The notes below the pieces were generated by a model. The model did no database searches, was not told the origin of the DNA, and saw only the letters and a list, made by a program, of their open reading frames with translations. Below are positions 31,723 through 39,609 of a stretch of 49,130 nt of DNA, one piece after another; the first letter of the stretch is position 1, and each line of letters starts with the position of its first letter. The stretch spans positions 1 to 49,130 of the forward strand of contig NZ_JAATOM010000034.1 in assembly GCF_019207085.1 (NCBI RefSeq). Reading direction: 5' to 3'. This DNA is from Variovorax sp. dw_308. Lineage in GTDB: Bacteria > Pseudomonadota > Gammaproteobacteria > Burkholderiales > Burkholderiaceae_C. The position numbers and the translations under genes were made by a program.

Positions 31723-32991
31723 TCATGCCTTGCCGCGCGCCGCGTAGGCGAGGCCGGCCGCGACGCCGCCGAACAGGTCGCCCTCGACCAGCGGGACGCC
31801 GACGAAACCATGGCGCAAGGCCTGCTGGAACGGGCGCAGCGCGGACGAGCCGCCGGTCAGGTAGATCGCGTCGAGGTCTCCGCTGCGCAGGCCGGCGCGG
31901 TGCACGCAGGCATGCGCGCAGGCGACGACGGATTCGAGTTGCGCCGCGAGTTGCTTTGCCATGTCCTGGGGTGTCAGCGTGGTCGTGAGGCCGGGCTCGG
32001 CGCTGTCGAGTTCGATGATGACTTCGGCATCGGAGACCGAGGCTTCGATCTTGGCCTGCTCGACGGCGTTGGCGATGCGATGGCCATCGGCCTGCCTGAG
32101 CACGCGCATGAGCCGATCGTGCAGTCGCGTGTCGCTGTAGTTGGTGCGCAGGAGCTGGGTCTGGCGGATGGCCTTGGGCGTCTGCTGCCAGTGGATCAAA
32201 TGCCAGGTCGAGAGTTCGAAGAACACCGTGTTCGGCACTTCGCGGCCTTGCGGCCCGAGGTGGCGAAAGCCCAGGTGCGGCATGACGCGCTCGAGGTTCA
32301 GGCGCTGGTCGAAGTCGGTGCCGCCGATGTGCACGCCGGTGGTGGCGAGCACGTCGTCGCTGCGATCGGCGCGCGCGATGCGCTCGGGGCCGACGCGGAC
32401 GACGGTGAAATCGGAGGTGCCGCCACCGATGTCGGCGATGAGGATCAGCGATTCCTTCGCCACGCGCTGCTCGTAGTCGAATGCCGCCGCGATCGGTTCC
32501 AGCTGGAATCTGACCTCGCGAAAGCCCGCGACGCGCGCGGCTGCGCGCAGGCTGTCTTCCGCGCGCTGGTCCCGTTTGGCGTCGTCGTCGACGAAGTGGA
32601 CCGGCCGGCCGATCACGGCGCGCTCGGGCCGATGACCCAGTTCGCGCTCGGCCCGCGTGGCCAGTTCGTGCAGGTAGCGCGCGATGATGTCCTCGAAGCT
32701 CAGCATGCCGTCGTACACGGCCGTCTGCTCCTGCATCAGCGCGCTGCCGAGCAGGCTCTTGAGCGAGCGCATCAGCCGGCCTTCGGTGCCGGCGAGGTAC
32801 AGGGCAACGGCTTCACGGCCGAAGTGCGTGCTGCGGTCCTCGGCGTTGAAGAAGAGCGCGGTCGGCATCGCCGTGTAGCTGCCTTCGAGCGGCAGCAGTC
32901 GCGCCGGCCCGTCGGCGACCGCCGAGGCGATGGCCGAGTTCGACGTGCCGAAGTCGATGCCAATGGCGGTGGGGGAGGGTGAGCGCTTCAT
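31723..32991 (-). CDS. Hsp70-family protein, YegD-like
   Basis: A 422-aa protein with the actin/Hsp70 ATPase fold. Phosphate-1 is GIDFGTSNSAIAS, phosphate-2 ILIADIGGGTSDFTVV, and the adenosine motif YLTGGSSALRPFQQAL. It lacks the substrate-binding and lid domains of DnaK (about 640 aa), which places it with YegD-type short Hsp70s. The ATG at 32991 puts phosphate-1 right after the start. It precedes the YgjP-like metallopeptidase. No DnaJ or GrpE gene is near. Confidence 0.88.
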   Translation of the reverse strand: MKRSPSPTAIGIDFGTSNSAIASAVADGPARLLPLEGSYTAMPTALFFNAEDRSTHFGREAVALYLAGTEGRLMRSLKSLLGSALMQEQTAVYDGMLSFEDIIARYLHELATRAERELGHRPERAVIGRPVHFVDDDAKRDQRAEDSLRAAARVAGFREVRFQLEPIAAAFDYEQRVAKESLILIADIGGGTSDFTVVRVGPERIARADRSDDVLATTGVHIGGTDFDQRLNLERVMPHLGFRHLGPQGREVPNTVFFELSTWHLIHWQQTPKAIRQTQLLRTNYSDTRLHDRLMRVLRQADGHRIANAVEQAKIEASVSDAEVIIELDSAEPGLTTTLTPQDMAKQLAAQLESVVACAHACVHRAGLRSGDLDAIYLTGGSSALRPFQQALRHGFVGVPLVEGDLFGGVAAGLAYAARGKA

Positions 32992-33011
32992 GCGGTAGGA
33001 ATCAATCAACT

Positions 33012-33160
33012 CGAACACGGGACCGGACTTGACCGTACGCGAAGGTCGCGAAGAAACGCAAAGGACGCGAAAGAATTCAAACAAGAAACTTGGTGTTCCT
33101 TTCGCGTCCTTCGCGTAACCTTCGCGTCCTCTGCGTACGGCTGTCCGCTCCCGTATTCCG
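33012..33160. repeat. Fold-back dispersed element, copy C (before the Hsp70-like gene)
   Basis: Nested arms: outer CGGGACCGGAC against GTCCGCTCCCG (10 of 11), CCGTACGC (33033-33040) against GCGTACGG (33133-33140), and AAGGACGCGAAAG (33061-33073) against CTTTCGCGTCCTT (33099-33111). The repeat unit is GGACGCGAAGG-like rather than the GCAGAAGTCGC of copies A and B, but the right flank CGGCTGTCCGnTCCCG is shared with copy B. It fills the 175-bp gap between lysS and the Hsp70-like gene. Confidence 0.75.
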
Positions 33161-33166
33161 GCAGGC

Positions 33167-34726
33167 CTATGCCTCGCGGCGCAAGGCAGGGAACAGGATC
33201 ACGTCGCGGATGCTGGGCGAGTCGGTCAAGAGCATCATGAACCGGTCGATGCCGATGCCGCAGCCGCCGGTGGGCGGCATGCCGTATTCGAGGGCGCGGA
33301 CGAAGTCGTGGTCGTAGAACATGGCCTCGTCATCGCCCGAGTCCTTGGCCGCGACCTGCGCATTGAAGCGTGCGGCCTGGTCCTCGGCATCGTTCAGCTC
33401 GCTGAAGCCGTTGCCGAATTCGCGGCCGGTGATGTAGAGCTCGAAGCGCTCCGTGACTTCCGGCCGGTCGTCGTTGGCGCGGGCCAGCGGCGAGATCTCG
33501 GTCGGGTGTTCCATGATGAATGTCGGCTGCCAGAGCTTCTCTTCGACGGTCTCCTCGAAGTACATGACCTGCAGAGAAGCAAGGCTGCGTTGCGACAGCT
33601 TGTCCTTCTCTTCGCTCAGGCCGATCTTGCGCAGGGCGTTGATGAGCCAGGGGGTGTCATCGACATTGGCGCCCGCGTCGGTGTGCTTGAGGATGGCCTC
33701 CCGGATCGTCAGGCGCTCGAAGGGCTGGCTCAGGTCCACGGCCTTGCCCTGGTAGGTGAGCTGCTCGGTGCCGACGGTCTTCTTCGCAATCGTGCGGATG
33801 ATCATCTCGGTGAAGTCCATCAGGTCCTGGTAGTTCCAGTAGGCCGCGTAGAACTCCATCATCGTGAACTCGGGGTTGTGCCGAACCGAGATGCCTTCGT
33901 TGCGGTAGCTCCGGTTGATCTCGAACACGCGCTCGAAGCCGCCGACGATCAGGCGCTTCAGGTACAGCTCGGGCGCGATGCGCAGGTACATCTCCTGGTC
34001 GAGCGCGTTGTGGTGCGTCTTGAAGGGCTTGGCATTGGCGCCCCCGGGGATGGGGTGCAGCATCGGCGTCTCAACTTCGAGGAAGTTGTTGGCGACCATG
34101 AACTCGCGCAGCGCGCTCACGGCCTTGCTGCGGGCGGCAAAGCGGGCACGCGCGGCTTCGTCGGTGATCAGGTCGACATAGCGCTGGCGGTACTTCTGCT
34201 CCTGGTCGGCCATGCCATGGAACTTGTCGGGCAGCGGGCGCAGGCTCTTGGTCAGCAGGCGCAGCTTCCTCACCTTCACCGAGAGCTCGCCGGTCCTGGT
34301 CTTCATCAGCGTGCCTTCGGCGCCGAGGATGTCGCCCAGGTCCATCTTCTTGAAGTCGGCGTAGGCTTCCTCGCCGATGGCATCGCGGGTGACGTAGAGC
34401 TGGATGCGGCTGGTCGAATCCTGCAGCGTGGCGAAGCTGGCCTTGCCCATCACGCGCTTGAGCATCATGCGGCCGGCGACGCTCACCGTCACGGCTTGCG
34501 CTTCGAGGGGCTCTGCTTCGGTCTCGCCGTGCGCGGCGATCAGCGTTGCGGCGCGGTGGGCCGGCTTGAAATCGTTGGGGAAGGCGACGCCCTTGCCCTC
34601 GGCCTGGGCTGCCCGGATGGCCTTGAGTTTCTCGCGACGCTCCGCCATGAGCTGGTTGTCGTCGACGGCGGGCGTGGCTGCGACGGTTGCGGGCGTGGAA
34701 ACGGATGGCGTCAGGTGATCGGACAT
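33167..34726 (-). CDS. lysS: Lysyl-tRNA synthetase, class II
   Basis: A 519-aa class IIb aminoacyl-tRNA synthetase. The N-terminal OB anticodon-binding domain (VSVAGRMMLKRVMGKASFATLQD, split near residue 85) is followed by the catalytic domain. Motif 2 is SYRNEGISVRHNPEFTMMEFY (one residue over the loop) and motif 3 GCGIGIDRFMMLLTD. RYVDLI marks motif 1. The first 25 residues are Thr/Ala/Val-rich, an extension beyond E. coli LysS. It is monocistronic in appearance; the LON-domain gene lies 152 bp upstream on the same strand. Confidence 0.97.
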   Translation of the reverse strand: MSDHLTPSVSTPATVAATPAVDDNQLMAERREKLKAIRAAQAEGKGVAFPNDFKPAHRAATLIAAHGETEAEPLEAQAVTVSVAGRMMLKRVMGKASFATLQDSTSRIQLYVTRDAIGEEAYADFKKMDLGDILGAEGTLMKTRTGELSVKVRKLRLLTKSLRPLPDKFHGMADQEQKYRQRYVDLITDEAARARFAARSKAVSALREFMVANNFLEVETPMLHPIPGGANAKPFKTHHNALDQEMYLRIAPELYLKRLIVGGFERVFEINRSYRNEGISVRHNPEFTMMEFYAAYWNYQDLMDFTEMIIRTIAKKTVGTEQLTYQGKAVDLSQPFERLTIREAILKHTDAGANVDDTPWLINALRKIGLSEEKDKLSQRSLASLQVMYFEETVEEKLWQPTFIMEHPTEISPLARANDDRPEVTERFELYITGREFGNGFSELNDAEDQAARFNAQVAAKDSGDDEAMFYDHDFVRALEYGMPPTGGCGIGIDRFMMLLTDSPSIRDVILFPALRREA

Positions 34727-34797
34727 GGGTGCTGCTGCGAAACAGGTGAGGGGGAGGGCGCGGCGGGCGAATGGGAGTCGCGTTGCGCAAGGCGGGC

Positions 34798-34803
34798 ATT
34801 TTA
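34798..34803 (-). promoter_or_regulatory. Probable -10 element of the lysS promoter
   Basis: TAAAAT on the minus strand, in the context GGGCTAAAATGCCC, 71 bp before the lysS ATG. The same GGCTAAAATnCC context is in front of acpP. No good -35 at 16-18 bp. Confidence 0.35.
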
Positions 34804-34858
34804 GCCCATGGGGTTCTCCCGAATCGGGGCCGGAGTGCCCGTCAATCCTGCATCGGAT

Positions 34859-34875
34859 GCTATGAAAAAAGTAGC
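34859..34875. repeat. Short A-loop hairpin motif
   Basis: GCTATGAAAAAAGTAGC: four perfect base pairs plus a wobble pair around an A-rich loop. It resembles the rne-leader motif at 1957-1973. On the minus strand it reads GCTAC-T6-CATAGC and starts 4 nt after the LON-domain gene stop. Confidence 0.4.
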
Positions 34876-34878
34876 AAA

Positions 34879-35529
34879 CTATTCAGCAATGCCCGTGTGT
34901 GCGAGCAGATCGGAGACCAGTTCGAGCCGCATCAGCGGACTGTCGAGTTCCAGCAGTCGCTGCTTGGCCTGGGTCTGGATCGGCAGGAACTCGCACCAGC
35001 GGTTGGCCACCCAGCCGCAATCGTCGAAGCGGTAGGGCTTGTAGATCGGCAAGCCCATGTCGTGCATGGCCTGCATGCTGCGCCGTTCCGCGAGCGTGTC
35101 GACCAGGCGCTGCAGCGCCACGGCGGCATGGCGCAGGTCGTCGGGAACGGCCAGCGCGACATCGTCCTCGATCTTCTCCACCTGCGCCATCCAGAGGCCG
35201 TACTGCTGCTGCGCACTGCTGTGGATGCGAAAGCGCTGGGCGCCCACGCATTCGATCTGCAGGAGGCCGGCCTGCGGCGAATCGAAGGAGCGGATCCTGG
35301 CCACCGTCCCGACCTCCGCGAAGCGCTCCGTCTGCGCGCCGGCCCGGAGCACCTCGCTGCCTTGCGTGAGGCTCACCACGCCGAAGGGCTCGCCACTCCT
35401 GTAGCACTTGTTGATGAGGTCGAGGTAGCGCACTTCGAAGATGCGCAAAGGCATGAACCCGCCGGGGAACAGCACCGTACCCAGGGGGAAGAGCGGCAAT
35501 GGTGTGGTCGTCGGCGGAGGCTGCTGCAT
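34879..35529 (-). CDS. LON substrate-binding-domain protein
   Basis: A 216-aa protein made of the N-terminal LON (ASPRV1-like) domain only. PLPLFPLGTVLFPGGFMPLRIFEVRYLDL (broken here as PLPLFPLGTVLFPG + GFMPLRIFEVRYLDL) is the diagnostic beginning. GTVARIRSFD and VGAQRFRI are the following strands. There is no AAA+ or protease domain, so it is a stand-alone LON-domain protein of unknown role, common in proteobacteria. The ATG at 35529 was chosen; a longer frame covers the divergent promoter region. It is divergent from the YggT gene. Confidence 0.85.
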   Translation of the reverse strand: MQQPPPTTTPLPLFPLGTVLFPGGFMPLRIFEVRYLDLINKCYRSGEPFGVVSLTQGSEVLRAGAQTERFAEVGTVARIRSFDSPQAGLLQIECVGAQRFRIHSSAQQQYGLWMAQVEKIEDDVALAVPDDLRHAAVALQRLVDTLAERRSMQAMHDMGLPIYKPYRFDDCGWVANRWCEFLPIQTQAKQRLLELDSPLMRLELVSDLLAHTGIAE

Positions 35530-35660
35530 GACGAATTCCCTGGCGTTTGGCTGGCTGGAGCCGCGCGAGCATTTCTCTTTTCGCGCGGAACAGATCGCCA
35601 TTGTTGCCCGCCGCCGGCCGGACCGGTGGCTATCATCACCGCACGTTCCTGATTGCGCCA

Positions 35661-36212
35661 ATGACTCAGATTTTTTCGTATCTCCTGGAAGTGATCGTCG
35701 GCTTGCTCGGCGGCGCATGCCTGCTGCGGCTCTACATGCAATACCAGCGTGTGCCCTTCGGCAATCCGCTGGGACGCTTCGTATTCGCGGTGTCGGACTG
35801 GATCGTGGTGCCGCTGCGCCGGGTGGTGCCGCCGTTTCGCCGGTGGGACCTACCGAGCGCCCTGGCGGCCTGGCTGCTGGTGCTGGTGAAGTGCCTGTTC
35901 CTGATGTGGATGGGCGAGGCGACGCGCTGGACGACCCTGCCGCTGGTGGCGCTGGTCGACTTGATGCGGCTGGCCGTCTCGGGATTGATGGCGCTGCTGA
36001 TCGTCTATGCCGTGCTGTCGTGGGTGCCCGGGGCTTCGTCGATGCTGCAGGACCTGATCGCGCGGTTGTCCAAGCCGCTGGTTCGACCGCTGCGCCGCTA
36101 TGTGCCGTTGATCGGCGGCGTCGACCTCACGCCGCTCATCGCCGTGGTGCTGTTGCAGATCGTCGCCTTCGTGCTGGTCGACCTGCGGGGCTGGGCAATG
36201 CACTTGGGGTGA
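35661..36212 (+). CDS. YggT family integral membrane protein
   Basis: A 183-aa protein with two YggT repeats. Hydrophobic segments are at about 5-25, 58-82, 92-118 and 158-178. The family motif appears as PFGNPLGRFVFAVSDWIVVPLRR in the first half and IARLSKPLVRPLRRYVP in the second (both shown in parts). Proposed roles are in membrane-protein topology or osmotic tolerance; none is proven here. A TATCAT at 35631-35636 could be a -10, without a clear -35. Confidence 0.88.
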   Translation: MTQIFSYLLEVIVGLLGGACLLRLYMQYQRVPFGNPLGRFVFAVSDWIVVPLRRVVPPFRRWDLPSALAAWLLVLVKCLFLMWMGEATRWTTLPLVALVDLMRLAVSGLMALLIVYAVLSWVPGASSMLQDLIARLSKPLVRPLRRYVPLIGGVDLTPLIAVVLLQIVAFVLVDLRGWAMHLG

Positions 36213-36280
36213 GGGCAGCCGGAGAGGGGCCGAGGCTGCGCCTTGCCGGTCGCGGTGCACGAGATTGCTACAGGCGGTAA

Positions 36281-36299
36281 AAGATATCGTTGATATCTT
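36281..36299. promoter_or_regulatory. Perfect dyad, probable operator of the hydroxyproline cluster
   Basis: AAGATATC-GTT-GATATCTT, 8-bp arms with a 3-bp centre, in an AT-rich island followed by TAATATATTTAAA, 72 bp before the deaminase gene. FadR-class (FCD) GntR regulators such as the one at 42268-42966 bind short palindromes of this size, so it is the natural candidate site. Regulator-site pairing is inferred. Confidence 0.5.
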
Positions 36300-36370
36300 G
36301 CTAATATATTTAAACTCGCTTCCAGGCCTCGCCACGGAGCGCGATGCCCCCAATCCAGGAGCGTCACGCA

Positions 36371-37285
36371 ATGAGCACCCCCCGCTGGCAAGGCATCTTC
36401 CCTGCCGTCACCACCAAGTTCCATGCCGATGAAAGCATCGATGCCGAAGGCACCGCGCGGCACATCGACTTCCAGATCCGCAACGGCATCCACGGCCTGG
36501 TGACCTGTGGCTCGCTCGGCGAAGCCAGCACGCTGATGCTGGAGGAAAAGCTGGAAGTCGCCCGCGTCGCGCTGGAAGCCGCCAACGGTCGCATCCCGGT
36601 GCTGGCCAATGTCTCCGAGACCAGCACGCGCGAGGCGCTGCGCTACATCGACGGGGCCAACAAGCTCGGCGTGGCCGGCTTCATGGTGATGCCGTCAGTC
36701 ATCTACGTGGCCGATGCGCGCGAGGCAATGCTGAATGTCCGAACCATGGCCGAGGCGGCGCAGAAGCCGGTGATGGTCTACAACAATCCCGTCGCCTATC
36801 GCGTCGACCTGAAGCCGGAGCACATGGTCGAACTGGCCGATTGCCAATGGATCGCGGCCATCAAGGAAAGCACGGACAACATCCGCCGCATCACCGACCT
36901 GCGCAATGCGCTGGGCGACCGCTACCAGTTGTTCCTCGGCGTGGACGACCTGGCCTACGAAGGCCTGGCGCTGGGCTGCGATGGCCTGCTGGCCGGTGTC
37001 GGCTGCGCCTTTCCGCGCGAGACGGTGGCGCTCTACGACCTCATGAAGGCCGGCAAGTTTGCCGAGGCGCTCAAGCTGTATCAGTGGATGACACCGATGC
37101 TCCACCTCGACGTATCGACGAAACTGGTGCAGAACCTCAAGCTGATCGATGTGCTGGTCGGTGTCGGCACCGAGCACATGCGTCGTCCACGCTTGCCGCT
37201 GATCGGCGACGAGCGCAAAGCCATCGAAGCGATCGTGCAGAAGGCGTTGGCGACGCGGCCGGTTCAATATCAATCGGTGGCCTGA
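36371..37285 (+). CDS. lhpC: 1-pyrroline-4-hydroxy-2-carboxylate deaminase (DapA family)
   Basis: Class I aldolase-fold enzyme of 304 aa. In the hydroxyproline pathway it converts 1-pyrroline-4-hydroxy-2-carboxylate to 2-oxoglutarate semialdehyde plus ammonia. The Schiff-base Lys165 is in IAAIKEST and Tyr137 in VYNNPVAYR. The phosphate-binding-type loop reads CGSLGEAS instead of the GTTGE of dihydrodipicolinate synthase, which argues against DapA itself. The assignment rests on this and on the neighbouring epimerase and dehydrogenase genes. A sialate lyase or KDG aldolase would look similar in isolation. Confidence 0.85.
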   Translation: MSTPRWQGIFPAVTTKFHADESIDAEGTARHIDFQIRNGIHGLVTCGSLGEASTLMLEEKLEVARVALEAANGRIPVLANVSETSTREALRYIDGANKLGVAGFMVMPSVIYVADAREAMLNVRTMAEAAQKPVMVYNNPVAYRVDLKPEHMVELADCQWIAAIKESTDNIRRITDLRNALGDRYQLFLGVDDLAYEGLALGCDGLLAGVGCAFPRETVALYDLMKAGKFAEALKLYQWMTPMLHLDVSTKLVQNLKLIDVLVGVGTEHMRRPRLPLIGDERKAIEAIVQKALATRPVQYQSVA

Positions 37286-37329
37286 CGGCAAACCGGTTGG
37301 ACTTTCCACAAACTGAAGGAGACAAGGGA

Positions 37330-38463
37330 ATGAAGAACAAGCGGAATATCGTTTCGGTGGCGGCCATCGCGGCCGTGGCATTCGCGGGTCATGCGATGGC
37401 GCAGGAACAGGTCGTCAAGATCGGGCAGACCGGGCCGTTGTCGGGGCCGAACGCATTCGCCGGCAAGGACAACGAGAACGGCGTGCGCCTGGCCATCGAG
37501 GAACTCAACGCGAAGAAGATCGCGGTCGGCGGCAAGACGCTGAAGTTCGTGCAGGTCTCCGAAGATGACCAGTGCGATGCCAAGGCCGGCGTCGCGGTCG
37601 CGCAGAAACTGGTCGACGACAACGTCAAGTTCGTCATGGGACCGTACTGCTCCGGCGTGGCCATCCCGGCGTCGCGCGTCTACAGCCAGGGCGACACGCT
37701 GGTGTCGACCGTGGGCACCAATCCCAAGGTCACGATGGGCGGCTACAAGAACCTGTACCGCATCATCGCCAGCGACAACCAGATCGGCTCCGCGATGGCC
37801 GTCTACGCGGCCAAGGTGCTCAAGGCCACCAAGGTGGGCGTGATCGACGACCGCACCGCCTTCGGCCAGGGCGTGGCCGAGGAGTTCGTCAAGGAAGCGA
37901 AGAAGCAGGGCCTGACCGTGCTGGGCCAGGAGTTCACCACCGACAAATCGGTCGACTTTCAGCCGATCCTCACGCGCCTGAAGGCGCAGGACCCACAGGC
38001 CATCTTCTTCGGCGGGTACGCACCGCAGGCCGCGCCGATGGTGCGGCAGATGAAGGGCCTGGGCATGTCGGCCAAGCTGTTGGGCGGCGACACGCTCTGC
38101 AGCCCCGAGATGGGCAAGATCGGCGGCGACGCGGTCAACGACGTCGTGTACTGCGCCCAGGGCGGCACGATGCTCGACAAGGCGGCCGGCGGCGCGGCCT
38201 TCAAGGCCAAGTTCAAGAAGCGATTCAACCTCGATCCGGATGCCTACGCCGCCTCGTTCTATGACCAGTTGATGTTCATCGGCGAGGCCATCGAGAAGAC
38301 CGGTTCGGTCGACCAGAACAAGGTCGCGGCCTACCTCAACAAGACGAGCTACAAGGGCGCGGTCGGCACCTACAGCTATGACGACAAGGGCAACATGACG
38401 CAGGCGCCGATCACGGTGTCGACGTTCAAGAACGCCGCGCCGACGCCCCTCGCGAGCTATTGA
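37330..38463 (+). CDS. Branched-chain-amino-acid-type ABC transporter substrate-binding protein
   Basis: A 377-aa periplasmic binding protein of the LivJ/LivK type. It has a signal peptide (NIVSVAAIAAVAFAGHAMA, then QEQ). The mature domain starts VVKIGQTGPLSGPNAFAGKDNENG (in two parts) with VMGPYCSGVAIPASRVY and TAFGQGVAEEFVKEA. It likely captures hydroxyproline or a related imino acid, inferred from location. Membrane and ATPase genes are not in this cluster. A CAAGGGA site precedes the ATG; it is 44 nt after the deaminase gene. Confidence 0.88.
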   Translation: MKNKRNIVSVAAIAAVAFAGHAMAQEQVVKIGQTGPLSGPNAFAGKDNENGVRLAIEELNAKKIAVGGKTLKFVQVSEDDQCDAKAGVAVAQKLVDDNVKFVMGPYCSGVAIPASRVYSQGDTLVSTVGTNPKVTMGGYKNLYRIIASDNQIGSAMAVYAAKVLKATKVGVIDDRTAFGQGVAEEFVKEAKKQGLTVLGQEFTTDKSVDFQPILTRLKAQDPQAIFFGGYAPQAAPMVRQMKGLGMSAKLLGGDTLCSPEMGKIGGDAVNDVVYCAQGGTMLDKAAGGAAFKAKFKKRFNLDPDAYAASFYDQLMFIGEAIEKTGSVDQNKVAAYLNKTSYKGAVGTYSYDDKGNMTQAPITVSTFKNAAPTPLASY

Positions 38464-38469
38464 ATCGAC

Positions 38470-39405
38470 ATGCACCGCATCCAGGTCATCGACTCGCACA
38501 CCGGCGGCGAACCGACGCGGCTCGTCATCGGCGGGTTCCCCGACCTGGGTCGCGGCAGCATGGCCGAGCGCAAGGCGCTGCTGGCGCGTGACCACGACCA
38601 ATGGCGCGCGGCCACGGTGCTGGAGCCGCGCGGCAGCGACGTCGTCGTCGGCGCCCTGCTTTGCGAGCCGGTCTCGCCCGAAGCGGCGGCCGGCGTCATC
38701 TTCTTCAACAACACCGGCTACCTCGGCATGTGCGGGCACGGCACCATCGGCCTGGTCGTGTCGCTGGCGCACATGGGGCGCATCGGCGTCGGCGACCACC
38801 GGATCGAGACGCCGGTCGGCACTGTCACCGCGACGCTGCACGACGACGGCTCGGTGAGCGTGCGCAATGTGCCGGCGTATCGCCACCTGGCGCAGGTGCC
38901 GGTCGACGTGCCGGGCCATGATCGCGTGCATGGCGACGTGGCTTGGGGCGGCAACTGGTTCTTCCTGGCGAGCGATCACGGGCAGCGCGTGGCCAGCGAC
39001 AACCTCGCCGCGCTCACGGCCTACACGGTCGCTGTACGCGCGGCCCTGGCGGCGCAGGGCGTCACTGGCGCCGATGGCGCCGAGATCGACCATATCGAAC
39101 TCTTCGCCGGCCCCACTGACGATGCCGACAGCCGCAACTTCGTGCTGTGCCCGGGCGACGCCTATGACCGTTCACCGTGCGGCACCGGCACCAGCGCCAA
39201 GGTCGCCTGCCTCGCCGCCGACGGCAAGCTGGCGCCCGGCGACGTGTGGCGCCAGGCCAGCGTGATCGGCAGCGTGTTCGAGGCCAGCTACGCCATGGTC
39301 GGCGGCCAGGTCGTTCCCACGCTGCGCGGCCGTGCGCACATCAGCGCTGAAGCCAACCTGTTGGTCGATGACGACGATCCATTCGCCTGGGGCATCCACC
39401 CCTGA
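38470..39405 (+). CDS. lhpA: 4-hydroxyproline 2-epimerase
   Basis: Proline-racemase-family enzyme of 311 aa that converts trans-4-hydroxy-L-proline to cis-4-hydroxy-D-proline. Both catalytic cysteines are present, Cys88 in GMCGHGTIG and Cys237 in SPCGTGTSAK. This makes it an epimerase rather than the dehydratase subtype, which has Thr at the first site. DSHTGGEPTRLV at the N-terminus is the family start. It is 6 nt after the binding-protein gene. The next gene is 204 bp away because the structured element intervenes. Confidence 0.9.
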   Translation: MHRIQVIDSHTGGEPTRLVIGGFPDLGRGSMAERKALLARDHDQWRAATVLEPRGSDVVVGALLCEPVSPEAAAGVIFFNNTGYLGMCGHGTIGLVVSLAHMGRIGVGDHRIETPVGTVTATLHDDGSVSVRNVPAYRHLAQVPVDVPGHDRVHGDVAWGGNWFFLASDHGQRVASDNLAALTAYTVAVRAALAAQGVTGADGAEIDHIELFAGPTDDADSRNFVLCPGDAYDRSPCGTGTSAKVACLAADGKLAPGDVWRQASVIGSVFEASYAMVGGQVVPTLRGRAHISAEANLLVDDDDPFAWGIHP

Positions 39406-39410
39406 AAGGC

Positions 39411-39519
39411 GTGAATATTTCTACTGCGACCACCGATCTCGGGTCTGCGGTGCTCACTGCACGAGAGTGCAGTTCCGCGCCTCAACCCGACCTCGGCGAC
39501 CTCGCTGCGAAATCTTCAC
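39411..39519 (+). repeat. Structured MITE-like element, copy 2 (inside the hydroxyproline cluster)
   Basis: A 109-bp homologue of 22530-22644, in the same orientation relative to the upstream gene and 5 nt after its stop. Terminal repeats extend to GAAAGGCGTGAATATTTC on the left (from 39404) and GAAATCTTCACGTCTTTC on the right, 16 of 18 pairing. The internal hairpin ACTGCAC-GAGA-GTGCAGT (39456-39473) is perfect, with a GNRA loop. The third base pair is T-A here and C-G in copy 1. The second hairpin of copy 1 is not conserved. Confidence 0.75.
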
Positions 39520-39609
39520 GTCTTTCGACGCCGCGTCGATCGCTTGATAACCGCGGCGCCCTCGCCACGAAATTTCCACGCCTTCCGACGCCTCGCGGTC
39601 GGCTTCCCG
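39520..39609 (+). repeat. Extra partial right end of the structured element
   Basis: After copy 2, the segment around 39559-39595 repeats its right end: CCTCGCCACGAAATTTCCACGCC followed by TTCCGACGCC (in two pieces) resembles CCTCGCTGCGAAATCTTCACG followed by TCTTTCGACGCC. It fills the gap up to the dehydrogenase gene and has no coding function that I can support. Confidence 0.55.

Noticed and set aside
36371..37285. Dihydrodipicolinate synthase (dapA)
   Set aside because: The GSLGE loop and location in a hydroxyproline cluster favour the pyrroline-hydroxycarboxylate deaminase.
37270..39093. Minus-strand frame of 607 codons
   Set aside because: Antisense of the binding-protein and epimerase genes, both with clear catalytic or signal features.
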